From Prevotella sp. (GTDB lineage: Bacteria; Bacteroidota; Bacteroidia; Bacteroidales; Bacteroidaceae): a DNA stretch of 64,000 bases. The stretch is taken from assembly GCA_017413085.1 (NCBI GenBank), contig JAFPVC010000016.1:1-64000 (forward strand), in the 5' to 3' direction. The position numbers and the translations under genes were made by a program. Below the pieces are notes generated by a model. The model was given only the letters and a program-made list of their open reading frames with translations. It made no database searches and was not told the origin of the DNA. Positions 9,478 to 16,806 of this stretch are shown piece after piece. How positions within the stretch are numbered: the first letter of the stretch is position 1; every line of letters begins with the position of its first letter.

Positions 9478-9654
9478 ATGCACATAGAGAAGAAGACAGC
9501 CGTCTCTTTCCTCTGCCTCAGCATAATGAAAGAAGACAGCAACCTGCGCTGGAAGCATTTCGATGCCATCTACTGCCACAACAACCTGCGCGGCGCACAC
9601 TACGACAAAGTATCCACCGCCGACGAGAATAACATCCTCAGTTGGATGAAATGA
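9478..9654 (+). CDS. Small hypothetical protein (58 aa)
   Basis: ATG at 9478, TGA at 9652, with its own TAACTTTG promoter box 45 bp upstream and a hairpin terminator behind it. The sequence begins MHIEKKTAVSFLCLSIMKED and ends ENNILSWMK, with no membrane segment or known motif. The same frame is open further upstream but without an ATG, so this may be the remnant of a longer gene. A 14-codon frame from an ATG at 9443 overlaps its start and could be a leader peptide. I do not recognise the family; that it is a gene at all is moderately likely. Confidence 0.45.
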   Translation: MHIEKKTAVSFLCLSIMKEDSNLRWKHFDAIYCHNNLRGAHYDKVSTADENNILSWMK

Positions 9655-9680
9655 ATAATAATGCTACAAAATAATGCTAC

Positions 9681-9713
9681 AACCGCATCTTTTTCTTTGA
9701 AGATGCGGTTTTT
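9681..9713. terminator. Hairpin terminator
   Basis: AACCGCATCTT pairs with AAGATGCGGTT across a short T-rich loop, followed by TTTTTC on the + strand. Confidence 0.85.
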
Positions 9714-9718
9714 CTGTT

Positions 9719-9726
9719 TATATTTG
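9719..9726 (+). promoter_or_regulatory. -7 box of the 41-aa peptide gene
   Basis: TATATTTG matches TAnnTTTG and begins 6 bp after the preceding terminator. The ATG is about 59 bp further on. Confidence 0.7.
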
Positions 9727-9784
9727 CAGCAAGAATTAACGGTAGCTAAAACTACAAAATATTAACCCTTAAAATTTAAACACT

Positions 9785-9910
9785 ATGGGATTCTTTAATA
9801 CATTAGTCAAGGTAGTTCCAGTTGTCATCGAGGTTATTGGTGATATCATGGACGACGGAAAGAGAAACAACAGCAACAGACGTAATAACTATAATGATTA
9901 CGATGACTGA
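9785..9910 (+). CDS. 41-aa peptide, hydrophobic N-terminus and Asn/Asp/Arg-rich tail
   Basis: ATG at 9785, TGA at 9908. Residues 1-22 (MGFFNTLVKVVPVVIEVIGD) are mostly hydrophobic with a Lys and a Glu, and could form an amphipathic or membrane-associated helix. Residues 25-41 are highly polar (KRNNSNRRNNYNDYDD). It has its own promoter box (9719-9726) and a terminator directly before that, which supports a separate small gene. No family recognised. Possible roles (membrane-active peptide, small toxin, membrane-protein regulator) are inference. No antisense RNA or antitoxin gene was identified beside it. Confidence 0.6.
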   Translation: MGFFNTLVKVVPVVIEVIGDIMDDGKRNNSNRRNNYNDYDD

Positions 9911-9979
9911 GTAATTGACATGTTTATTTGTTTTTAAAAAAAATAAATTATTTTTTTTTTGCAAATTGCTTGTCGGATT

Positions 9980-10429
9980 ATGAACAACAAAAATTACACT
10001 GTGACATTTAAGGAGTTAATGGGTGCTTTAGATGTTGCGGAAAAGAAAGCCGCCACGCAAGAGGTGCGTGAGGAGGTAGTGGAAATGGTTAAGAGCATGC
10101 TGCACCCTGCAAATGCGGTCCTGACACTTGGTGCGAGTGACGTCATAGGTTGCTTCTTGGATGGAGACATTCAGGTCATCGACATTTCTGTTGATGCAGC
10201 CAAGGAGGACAGGATGAAAACTCTATTGGAGCAGGCGACGGAGTTTGCAAGAGGACATGAGCCATGCAAACATGCTCTTGCATTTGTTTACGACTCAGAG
10301 CGCGAACCCATGTCTATGGAGGACTTCCAGAAGTTCAGCAAGTGGTTGGAGACTTCGTCAGAAGAAATTAAATGGGGCATGGCTAAACAGGCTTGTCCTG
10401 AGATTCGTTTAACAGTAATGATGCAGTAA
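9980..10429 (+). CDS. Small protein resembling the FtsZ C-terminal domain (149 aa)
   Basis: The start chosen is the ATG at 9980 (MNNKNYTVTF); a TTG seven codons upstream lies against a T12 run and is unlikely. The C-terminal half (about residues 88-149: HALAFVYDSE, MSMEDFQKF, IKWGMAKQ, then EIRLTVMM) follows the order of the FtsZ C-terminal domain, where a beta strand, a Glu-rich helix, a (I/V)xxG strand and a final (E/V)I(R/K)VTV strand occur. The GTP-binding half of FtsZ is absent. The next gene starts 4 bp after the stop, so the two are surely one operon. Function is unknown; the FtsZ resemblance is by eye and needs structural support. Confidence 0.7.
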   Translation: MNNKNYTVTFKELMGALDVAEKKAATQEVREEVVEMVKSMLHPANAVLTLGASDVIGCFLDGDIQVIDISVDAAKEDRMKTLLEQATEFARGHEPCKHALAFVYDSEREPMSMEDFQKFSKWLETSSEEIKWGMAKQACPEIRLTVMMQ

Positions 10430-10433
10430 TGTT

Positions 10434-11018
10434 ATGTACAACTTGACTTTCTTGCCCTTCGTGGGCAAAGACTACAAAAACGGTGGCATGTTTGGCAAGC
10501 GCATCATGGTGCTGGGTGACAGCCACTATGGTTCGGTGCCAGATGCCAACATCACCCGTGATGTCATGGCACAGTATCTTGATGCAGACTGCGAGCGCGA
10601 AGGATGGATGAACACGTTTCTGAAGTTTGAGCGGTCGCTGGTGAACAGAGAGACCACGGCGAGTGACTCGCAGAGGATATGGCAGTCGCTGCTGTTCTAT
10701 AACTACCTGCAGGTATTGCTTGACGGGCCGCGTGAGGCTGGCACCGACCAGGAATACAGGGATTCGGCTGCTGCCTTCTTCCAAGTGATGGAACAGTATC
10801 AACCCGACTTGCTTATAGTATGGGGTAAGCGTCTGTGGCAGAAATTGCCGTATGACAGTTGGACCGAGTGCGACGGCGTGTCTGTGGAGGGGTACGTCAT
10901 TGACAATGGCTTCTACACGCTGCGCAACGGGCACCGCGTAAGGGCATTGTGTGTATATCATCCCTCGGTAGGTTATTCGTGGGATTACTGGCACAGGGTG
11001 ATACGGAAATTCATGTAG
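10434..11018 (+). CDS. Uracil-DNA-glycosylase-like protein (194 aa)
   Basis: The pattern fits the uracil-DNA glycosylase fold: an N-terminal strand with a substrate-site loop (KRIMVLGDSHYG, residues about 22-33), a central strand and loop (PDLLIVWGKRLWQKLP, about 122-137) and a late HPSVGYS loop (about 175-181) in the place of the HPS/HPSP motif of UDGs. The classical catalytic GQDPYH is not present, so removal of uracil is not assured; related proteins may act on other bases or only bind DNA. It is coupled to the FtsZ-C-like gene (4-bp gap) and ends before a strong hairpin. Domain call moderately sure, reaction unknown. Confidence 0.7.
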   Translation: MYNLTFLPFVGKDYKNGGMFGKRIMVLGDSHYGSVPDANITRDVMAQYLDADCEREGWMNTFLKFERSLVNRETTASDSQRIWQSLLFYNYLQVLLDGPREAGTDQEYRDSAAAFFQVMEQYQPDLLIVWGKRLWQKLPYDSWTECDGVSVEGYVIDNGFYTLRNGHRVRALCVYHPSVGYSWDYWHRVIRKFM

Positions 11019-11060
11019 TGTGTAAGTATATGCTTAAGAAAAGCATTATGACAAAAGAAG

Positions 11061-11104
11061 AAATGCTCCTGCCACAGGCTATCCTCGTGGCAGGAGCATT
11101 CGTT
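11061..11104. terminator. 14-bp GC-rich hairpin, convergent terminator
   Basis: AATGCTCCTGCCAC (11062-11075) pairs with GTGGCAGGAGCATT (11087-11100). It lies between the converging genes ending at 11018 (+) and 11138 (-). Confidence 0.8.
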
Positions 11105-11137
11105 ATTAAGGCATTCGTTATATTATGAACCTTCAGG

Positions 11138-14100
11138 CTATTTCACTGTCTGCAGGGTATATGCTCCTGTCGTTCCGCGGAACTCGTCGGCGTATGCGCA
11201 GACGGCGGTTGCCGAACCAGAGTTGTACGTTCCCTCACGGTCTATGTAATACTCTGTCTCGATGACGTGGGTACCCTTGGAGAGTTTGTTGTAGTGGTAA
11301 GCAGTCAACTTATCCTTTATCTCCTGATAGTATCCGTAGCGGTAGCCGGAAAGCTGGTTGACAGGTTCAAGACATGCGGCGCGGTTGTCCGTAACGGTCA
11401 CGAAGTCATAGTCGCGGTCAGCCTCAACGGTGATGCGCACCTTTATCTTGTCGCCAATCTTAGGTGCTTTGCCTTTCGTTGATGTAATCACCTCACGCTT
11501 GATGCTTATGCCCATGGTGGCCTGTTCCACGTCGCTGCTCTTCTGGCGACTGGTGACGTATGCCGATACCCATGACTCGCCTTCGGTCTGTTTGCCTACA
11601 AGAATGTCGCCGCGACCTTCCTTTGACGTGATGTCTGTATCACCCTGCACCATGCCTGAGCGTTCGTTCAGCACCTTCGTTTCAAGTGCAGCGCCGTTAT
11701 ACTTCAATGTGGCCGGCGTTCCCTTTGCAAGACGTGAGGCATCGCCGCCGAAGAAAGCATGCACGGCATTCACGGTGTTGTAAACGTTGCCCCAGTCCTG
11801 TGTGCGCTTGCTGCTGAGCAACCAGCGCTGCATCTCGGTGATAGTCTGGCGGTCTTTAGGTGTTACGGCGTTCAGTGCCTCTATGCACATGGTCTGTGTT
11901 GGTATGCGGTAGTTGCACCATGAGTAGGCTGCACGGTAGGAGTCGAAATAACGTCCCATGTCACTGCGATAAACCGTATGTTCCTTGATGCTCTCCACGA
12001 ATGTGCGGGCATCTTTCTTACGGCCGTTCCTGTTCAGCACCACTGCTGCCACGGCCTTCGTTGCCATGTCAGAGTTCTTGGTTTCCTTCTCCACCAGTTT
12101 GAGCAGGTAGTCGGCAGTGCCACCGCCGTCCATACCGCTTATGGTGAGCGTATAGAGCCAGTCGAGCTGTGTGTCGCTGAGCCACGGTTTGTAACCCTCC
12201 TTCTTGTTCTTCTTCATGCGCTCCACATCGTCTGCCATTTCCTTTGCCATGAAGCGCATGGCACCGCCGTACATGGCATTCACAGATGTTTTCCATCCGC
12301 TTGCAGCCTTTGAGTTGCCTGCTAGCATGTCGAGGCGTGCCAGTGTCTTTGCCACCGCCATAGTCATATAGCGACTGCCCGGCATTCCCGGCCACCAGCT
12401 AAACGAACCGTCGCCGCGCTGCAGGTTTTTCAGTTGTGCGATGACATTCGCCGTGCCACTATATAATAAGGTGTCCTTGATGGCTGCCGTCACTGCATTG
12501 GCATAAAGGGCAGCGGAGAGGCAGATGGCGTTGCCGCAGTCAGGTGTCTGTATGTCGTGCAGTGTCTCCACCATCATCCATGCCGGACTGTCGGTGTAGT
12601 TCACCTTCAGGTGCGCCTTGCCTATGGCTTTCGCTGCCGGCAGCAGTTCGTCGATGGCAATCAGCGAATCACCAGGGTGGAACAGTGTCCATGTACGTGT
12701 AGTCGTCACAAGTTCCGTGTCTGGGAGTATCGGCAACAAGTGCTGTTCGCCGTCCTTGTGGCCGTCGGCTTCTGCTATGATGCGGCATACCACTCCGTCC
12801 TCCGGCAGCATTGCGGCATCCACAGGGAACGTCACGGCACTGGTCTCGCCGGCCTTTACGCTCACCTTCATGCTCTCTGTCTTCAATTCCTTATCTGTCT
12901 TGGCATCGAGTAATGTCATTCTTACCGTTGCGCTGAGTGGTTTCTCTGATAAGTTTGCCACCGTTGCACTGATGTTCGCCTTGTCGCCCTGACGTAGGAA
13001 GCGCGGCATACGCGGCTGCACCATGAGTTGTTTCTGTGCCACGCTCTCACCGCCCAGCAGTCCGGTGCGCATTTCCTTGTCATGCGCCAGTCCCATGAAC
13101 TTCCATGTAGTGACACTCTCTGGCAGTGTGAAGCGCAGGGCCACGCTGCCCTTCTGGTCGGTCACGAGTTGCGGCATGAAGAATGCCGTCTCATCGAAGT
13201 TGGTGCGCAATCCGTCATCCTGTCCCGTCTCCTGACCGGCATCGTTGGCTGAAGCCTCTTCCATGTCTGAATCCACAACCTCTTTGGATTTGAGAACCGC
13301 CATCTCGTTAAGTACTACGGCCTCATCGTTTACCATAGCCTTGCTCTCAAGCATCATCGGTGCACCGGCACGCGTAGCCATCTTGTATAGCCTCCTGCTT
13401 CCGTATGACGGTCTTACGTGAGTGCCTGAAATGGAGGAGAAATCTAATTCCTTGAAGTCAATGGTCTTGTAATGATACTGTGAGTGTATGCTCACACCAC
13501 CAAACGACGGTGATGTCCACCCAGCCGTTGGCACATAGAGCACACGGTGATCGCTGATGCTCCAGTTGTGGCCAACGATAGCGTCGAGCGACTTGTCATA
13601 GAGCACCGCCATGAGCTGTGCCTTGGCAGGTGTGCCGTCAGGGTTCTTTATGTTGAGTGTCCACTGTTCTTTCTGCCCCGGTATGAGTTTGTCGCGGAAT
13701 GTGGTCCACTTCATCTGCAGCTTCTTCGATGGCAACACACGCCTAATGCTTCCACTGTGGGTGTATAGTTCGTCGTTCTTCACCCACGCCACGGTGTAGG
13801 TGATGCCGTCGCCATACTCCTCCTTATATTTAAATGTACGCGTGAGAACATTGTTGTCCATGCGCAGCGATCCTTTCTCCAGCACCTTGTCGTCGCTGAA
13901 CAATGAATAAACGGCATACACGTCATTGTCTGACGTAGCCATCTGAATCCATGCCGTACCGTCCTTCTCGCTGAACCTGTCGGCCGACTGATACCACCAG
14001 TCGTGCGTGTATGTCATCGGCTTGGTGTCGTTCTTGCGGAACACCACAAACGAGTGCTTCACGGTGTCGGTGCCGCAGATGGCCATGAGTTCATGCTTGC

Positions 14101-16387
14101 CCGACGGTATGTCGCTTGGAAGGCTGTAGTTCTTGTTTGCCGCAGCATCGGGCATAGCCTTGCCGTCGAGTGTTACGGCCACCGTGCCTTCTATGTCGCG
14201 GCCTATGTTGTTGAGTCTTGTGAACTTTATCGTCACCGTAGTATCGGCAAGTATCTCGCGCGGCATTTTCAGTCCGAAGAACACGTCACGGTTGCTGATG
14301 GGCAGTGAGAGTGATGCAGAGTGCGACTCGCCTGCCATGTCGGTGACGTCAGTCACTGCTTCGACAGAATAGAAGCAGCAGTGCGTTGATGTCTTTGCAC
14401 TTTCAGGCAAAGTCATAGGCATACGCACGGTAAACGAACCGTCGGCTGCGGTATATACGGTATCCACCATCAGCGTGTTATTGTAGTCGCTGCCGCCGTC
14501 ATACCAGTAACGCCACCACCACGGCGTGCTGCGCTTCACGCTGTATGCCACCTTGGCGTTGGCAACAGGCACACCGCTATACATCTTAGCTGTGCCGCGC
14601 ACTGTCAGCGTATCACCGGCCTTGTATGAGATATCGGGGCGGTCGAGCTTCACCTCGTATGTCGGCCGTTTGTATTCCTCCACGCGGAAACTTACCGACG
14701 TGCCGTCGCTACCGCGCACGCTATAGCTACCGTTCTTGCCGTCCTCCGGCAAGATGAAGTCTGCAGTGGCGGTGCCGTATTCATCGGTGGTCACGCTCTT
14801 GCTGCTAACCTCCTTGTAGTTCGCATCGCGCAGTGAGAGCAGCACTTTCTTGCCTGGTGTCACCTCCATATGCTTGCCTTCGTTCATGGCATGGCACAGC
14901 ACGCCCACATGCACCGTCTGTCCCGGACGGTAGATGGCGCGGTCGGTGTATAGGTTGGTGTATGTCACACGGTCGCGCAGACTGCCGCAGCTGTAACCGT
15001 TGTATATGTATTCCTCAGGCATTCCCGTGTCGTCGCCATTGGTGGCATAGGCACGCGCTCCCTCCCTGTTGCCTGTCACGCACTCGCCGTTTTCGTCGGT
15101 CGTGAACAACCTTTCTTCACGCGGATTGTCCTTGCGGTAAGTCCTGTCCACAAGGTGCAGCGTGGCTCCAGACACGGGATGTCCGCTGATGTTGTTTACC
15201 ACCACGTAGCGGCGCTGCTGGTCGGGAAGCGTCTGTTCAATCACGCGCATGTCGGTGATATGTATCTGTGCACTGCTCTGCGACACGCGTCCGTCAACAT
15301 CGCTGACGGTGACGCGCCATACGCCGAGCGGCAACCTGCCGATAACCACAGAGTCGCTCCATGTCTCATATTCGTTGTGAGCCTTAAATGTATGGCTGAA
15401 GGTGCGCACGTCGGCACCATCGCCGTTTATCACCTCATATTCTCCTTTCGCATTGCGCTGCATGCGACGTATGTTCACGCGCACGCCATTCATGTTTCTT
15501 ACGCTGGTAAGATAAAGCGTGTGGCTGTAGTCTGAGTTTGCCACTTCCTTGGGCAACCTCGACGAGAACTCCGACCGCGTCATGGCCTCGCGCTCGTTGC
15601 GCATCAGTGCCATGGTGCGCCATGACGGCCAGCGGCGCAGCGACTCGTCTATCCATGCTAGTTTCTCTCCCTTCTCTGAGTATTTGAACGCGTTCATCTT
15701 TCGCACCGCCAATGCGCCGCACTCCGTCAAATCCTGATAGATACTTATCAGCGAGTCGAGCTCCGCACGACTGTCCCTCAGCGGCATCAGCGATGCAGCG
15801 ATGCATGCGCCGGCGCGGTTCGTTGTCGTGGCATAGTAGCGCTGCATGGCACACAGCTGCTTCGTCTCCATGGCGATGATACTCAGCAGGTCGTGGTTGA
15901 AATACCGACTATCATCACCTATGGTTATGAACGGTTTATATGTCTTTGCCAGTCCCGCCTTTGTATATATCTTTGCATCGGGTGATGCCAGCAACGAGTC
16001 AATGTCGGGCACCGACCTGCGGTAGCCGCTGCCCCTTGCTGTCTGATACAGTGTTGCTATCACGCCATTGCTTTTCTTCCACTGCTCATGGCGCACTGCC
16101 ATGCGTGTTTCCCATGCCTTCACCGAGTCGGGCGATATCTCAGCCTGCATACTGCGCTCATTGAGCAGAGCCATCAACAGGTCGCCGTATTTCTTCTGCG
16201 CCTCCGCCTTTTTTTCTATCTGTTGCAAAGCCTCGATAGCCGTCTTAGGCATATCATCCTCCAGTGCCTCCTCATACGATTTCCACAACGAGGAGATAGA
16301 CTGGGCGCGGAGCACTTCCGTGCCACCCATGACGATGATGCTGATGAGCATCACAATCCTGCAAATATGGTTAAAGGTCTTTTTCAT
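11138..16387 (-). CDS. Alpha-2-macroglobulin family protein lacking the thioester (1749 aa)
   Basis: The start is ATG at 16387 (MKKTFNHICRIVMLISIIVM), giving a signal peptide that ends near AQS; an in-frame ATG 12 codons upstream would spoil it. An MG2-type region begins near residue 480 (TDRAIYRPGQTVHVGVLC). The macroglobulin A2M domain lies near 1090 (TTWKFMGLAHDKEMRTG), followed by the helical toroid domain. At the usual thioester position (about 1280) the sequence reads TPDCGNAICLSAALYA in place of CxEQ, so covalent trapping of proteases is not expected. Members of this family trap proteases or assist the envelope; the Bacteroidetes versions are poorly characterised. The promoter is at 16498-16505 (-), and its 5' leader carries 7- and 8-bp arrays. 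Confidence 0.88.
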   Translation of the reverse strand: MKKTFNHICRIVMLISIIVMGGTEVLRAQSISSLWKSYEEALEDDMPKTAIEALQQIEKKAEAQKKYGDLLMALLNERSMQAEISPDSVKAWETRMAVRHEQWKKSNGVIATLYQTARGSGYRRSVPDIDSLLASPDAKIYTKAGLAKTYKPFITIGDDSRYFNHDLLSIIAMETKQLCAMQRYYATTTNRAGACIAASLMPLRDSRAELDSLISIYQDLTECGALAVRKMNAFKYSEKGEKLAWIDESLRRWPSWRTMALMRNEREAMTRSEFSSRLPKEVANSDYSHTLYLTSVRNMNGVRVNIRRMQRNAKGEYEVINGDGADVRTFSHTFKAHNEYETWSDSVVIGRLPLGVWRVTVSDVDGRVSQSSAQIHITDMRVIEQTLPDQQRRYVVVNNISGHPVSGATLHLVDRTYRKDNPREERLFTTDENGECVTGNREGARAYATNGDDTGMPEEYIYNGYSCGSLRDRVTYTNLYTDRAIYRPGQTVHVGVLCHAMNEGKHMEVTPGKKVLLSLRDANYKEVSSKSVTTDEYGTATADFILPEDGKNGSYSVRGSDGTSVSFRVEEYKRPTYEVKLDRPDISYKAGDTLTVRGTAKMYSGVPVANAKVAYSVKRSTPWWWRYWYDGGSDYNNTLMVDTVYTAADGSFTVRMPMTLPESAKTSTHCCFYSVEAVTDVTDMAGESHSASLSLPISNRDVFFGLKMPREILADTTVTIKFTRLNNIGRDIEGTVAVTLDGKAMPDAAANKNYSLPSDIPSGKHELMAICGTDTVKHSFVVFRKNDTKPMTYTHDWWYQSADRFSEKDGTAWIQMATSDNDVYAVYSLFSDDKVLEKGSLRMDNNVLTRTFKYKEEYGDGITYTVAWVKNDELYTHSGSIRRVLPSKKLQMKWTTFRDKLIPGQKEQWTLNIKNPDGTPAKAQLMAVLYDKSLDAIVGHNWSISDHRVLYVPTAGWTSPSFGGVSIHSQYHYKTIDFKELDFSSISGTHVRPSYGSRRLYKMATRAGAPMMLESKAMVNDEAVVLNEMAVLKSKEVVDSDMEEASANDAGQETGQDDGLRTNFDETAFFMPQLVTDQKGSVALRFTLPESVTTWKFMGLAHDKEMRTGLLGGESVAQKQLMVQPRMPRFLRQGDKANISATVANLSEKPLSATVRMTLLDAKTDKELKTESMKVSVKAGETSAVTFPVDAAMLPEDGVVCRIIAEADGHKDGEQHLLPILPDTELVTTTRTWTLFHPGDSLIAIDELLPAAKAIGKAHLKVNYTDSPAWMMVETLHDIQTPDCGNAICLSAALYANAVTAAIKDTLLYSGTANVIAQLKNLQRGDGSFSWWPGMPGSRYMTMAVAKTLARLDMLAGNSKAASGWKTSVNAMYGGAMRFMAKEMADDVERMKKNKKEGYKPWLSDTQLDWLYTLTISGMDGGGTADYLLKLVEKETKNSDMATKAVAAVVLNRNGRKKDARTFVESIKEHTVYRSDMGRYFDSYRAAYSWCNYRIPTQTMCIEALNAVTPKDRQTITEMQRWLLSSKRTQDWGNVYNTVNAVHAFFGGDASRLAKGTPATLKYNGAALETKVLNERSGMVQGDTDITSKEGRGDILVGKQTEGESWVSAYVTSRQKSSDVEQATMGISIKREVITSTKGKAPKIGDKIKVRITVEADRDYDFVTVTDNRAACLEPVNQLSGYRYGYYQEIKDKLTAYHYNKLSKGTHVIETEYYIDREGTYNSGSATAVCAYADEFRGTTGAYTLQTVK

Positions 16388-16407
16388 GTCGTAATAGTAT
16401 AATATAT

Positions 16408-16442
16408 TCAATTCACAATGCATAATGCATAATTCACAATTA
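16408..16442. repeat. Degenerate 7-bp array
   Basis: ATTCACA, ATGCATA, ATGCATA, ATTCACA in exact 7-bp steps. It lies in the transcribed leader of the macroglobulin gene. Confidence 0.75.
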
Positions 16443-16462
16443 CCATCCGGTAAAAATACAAC

Positions 16463-16490
16463 TCTTCAATTTTTCAATTCTTCAACTCTT
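16463..16490. repeat. Degenerate 8-bp array (TTGAAGAA type, minus strand)
   Basis: Read on the minus strand: TTGAAGAA, TTGAAAAA, TTGAAGAG in 8-bp steps, directly downstream of the promoter at 16498-16505. The same unit recurs at 19604 and 22233. Confidence 0.75.
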
Positions 16491-16497
16491 CTCGGTG

Positions 16498-16505
16498 CAA
16501 ATTTA
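16498..16505 (-). promoter_or_regulatory. -7 box of the macroglobulin gene
   Basis: TAAATTTG on the minus strand matches TAnnTTTG. The predicted leader to the ATG at 16387 is about 100 nt and includes both short arrays. Confidence 0.7.
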
Positions 16506-16806
16506 CAAACTTTTTTCCATAACACGAAATTATTTCAATGAAAAAAAAACAATGCACCCCCCTTTACAACCCCTATCACTATACCTGTAACTGTTGAGAG
16601 GATGCCACTAATATGTCATTCGCTGAAAGGACACGAGGCTTGCGCAGAAGTTAAAATAGGTTAATGGGGGGAGGGGTAGATATTAACATTTGTTTAATCA
16701 GCGGTATCATATTGTGGGGTATTAATATTTTTTTGTAATTTTACCAAATTATTATTTGCAAACTGACTATTATAACCCAACCAATAAAATGATTTTATTA
16801 AATGAC

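Larger units (their letters stand above)
16388..16806. other. Divergent intergenic region with arrays and promoters
   Basis: It contains a 7-bp array (16408-16442), an 8-bp array (16463-16490) and the minus-strand promoter of the macroglobulin gene. Leader sequence of the + strand gene starting at 16807 follows; a loose TATTATTTGC box lies near 16751. No gene is seen. Confidence 0.6.

Noticed and set aside
10383..10994. Open frame of 203 codons opposite the UDG-like gene
   Set aside because: The + strand frame has the UDG-fold motifs and tight coupling to its neighbour; the minus frame has neither.
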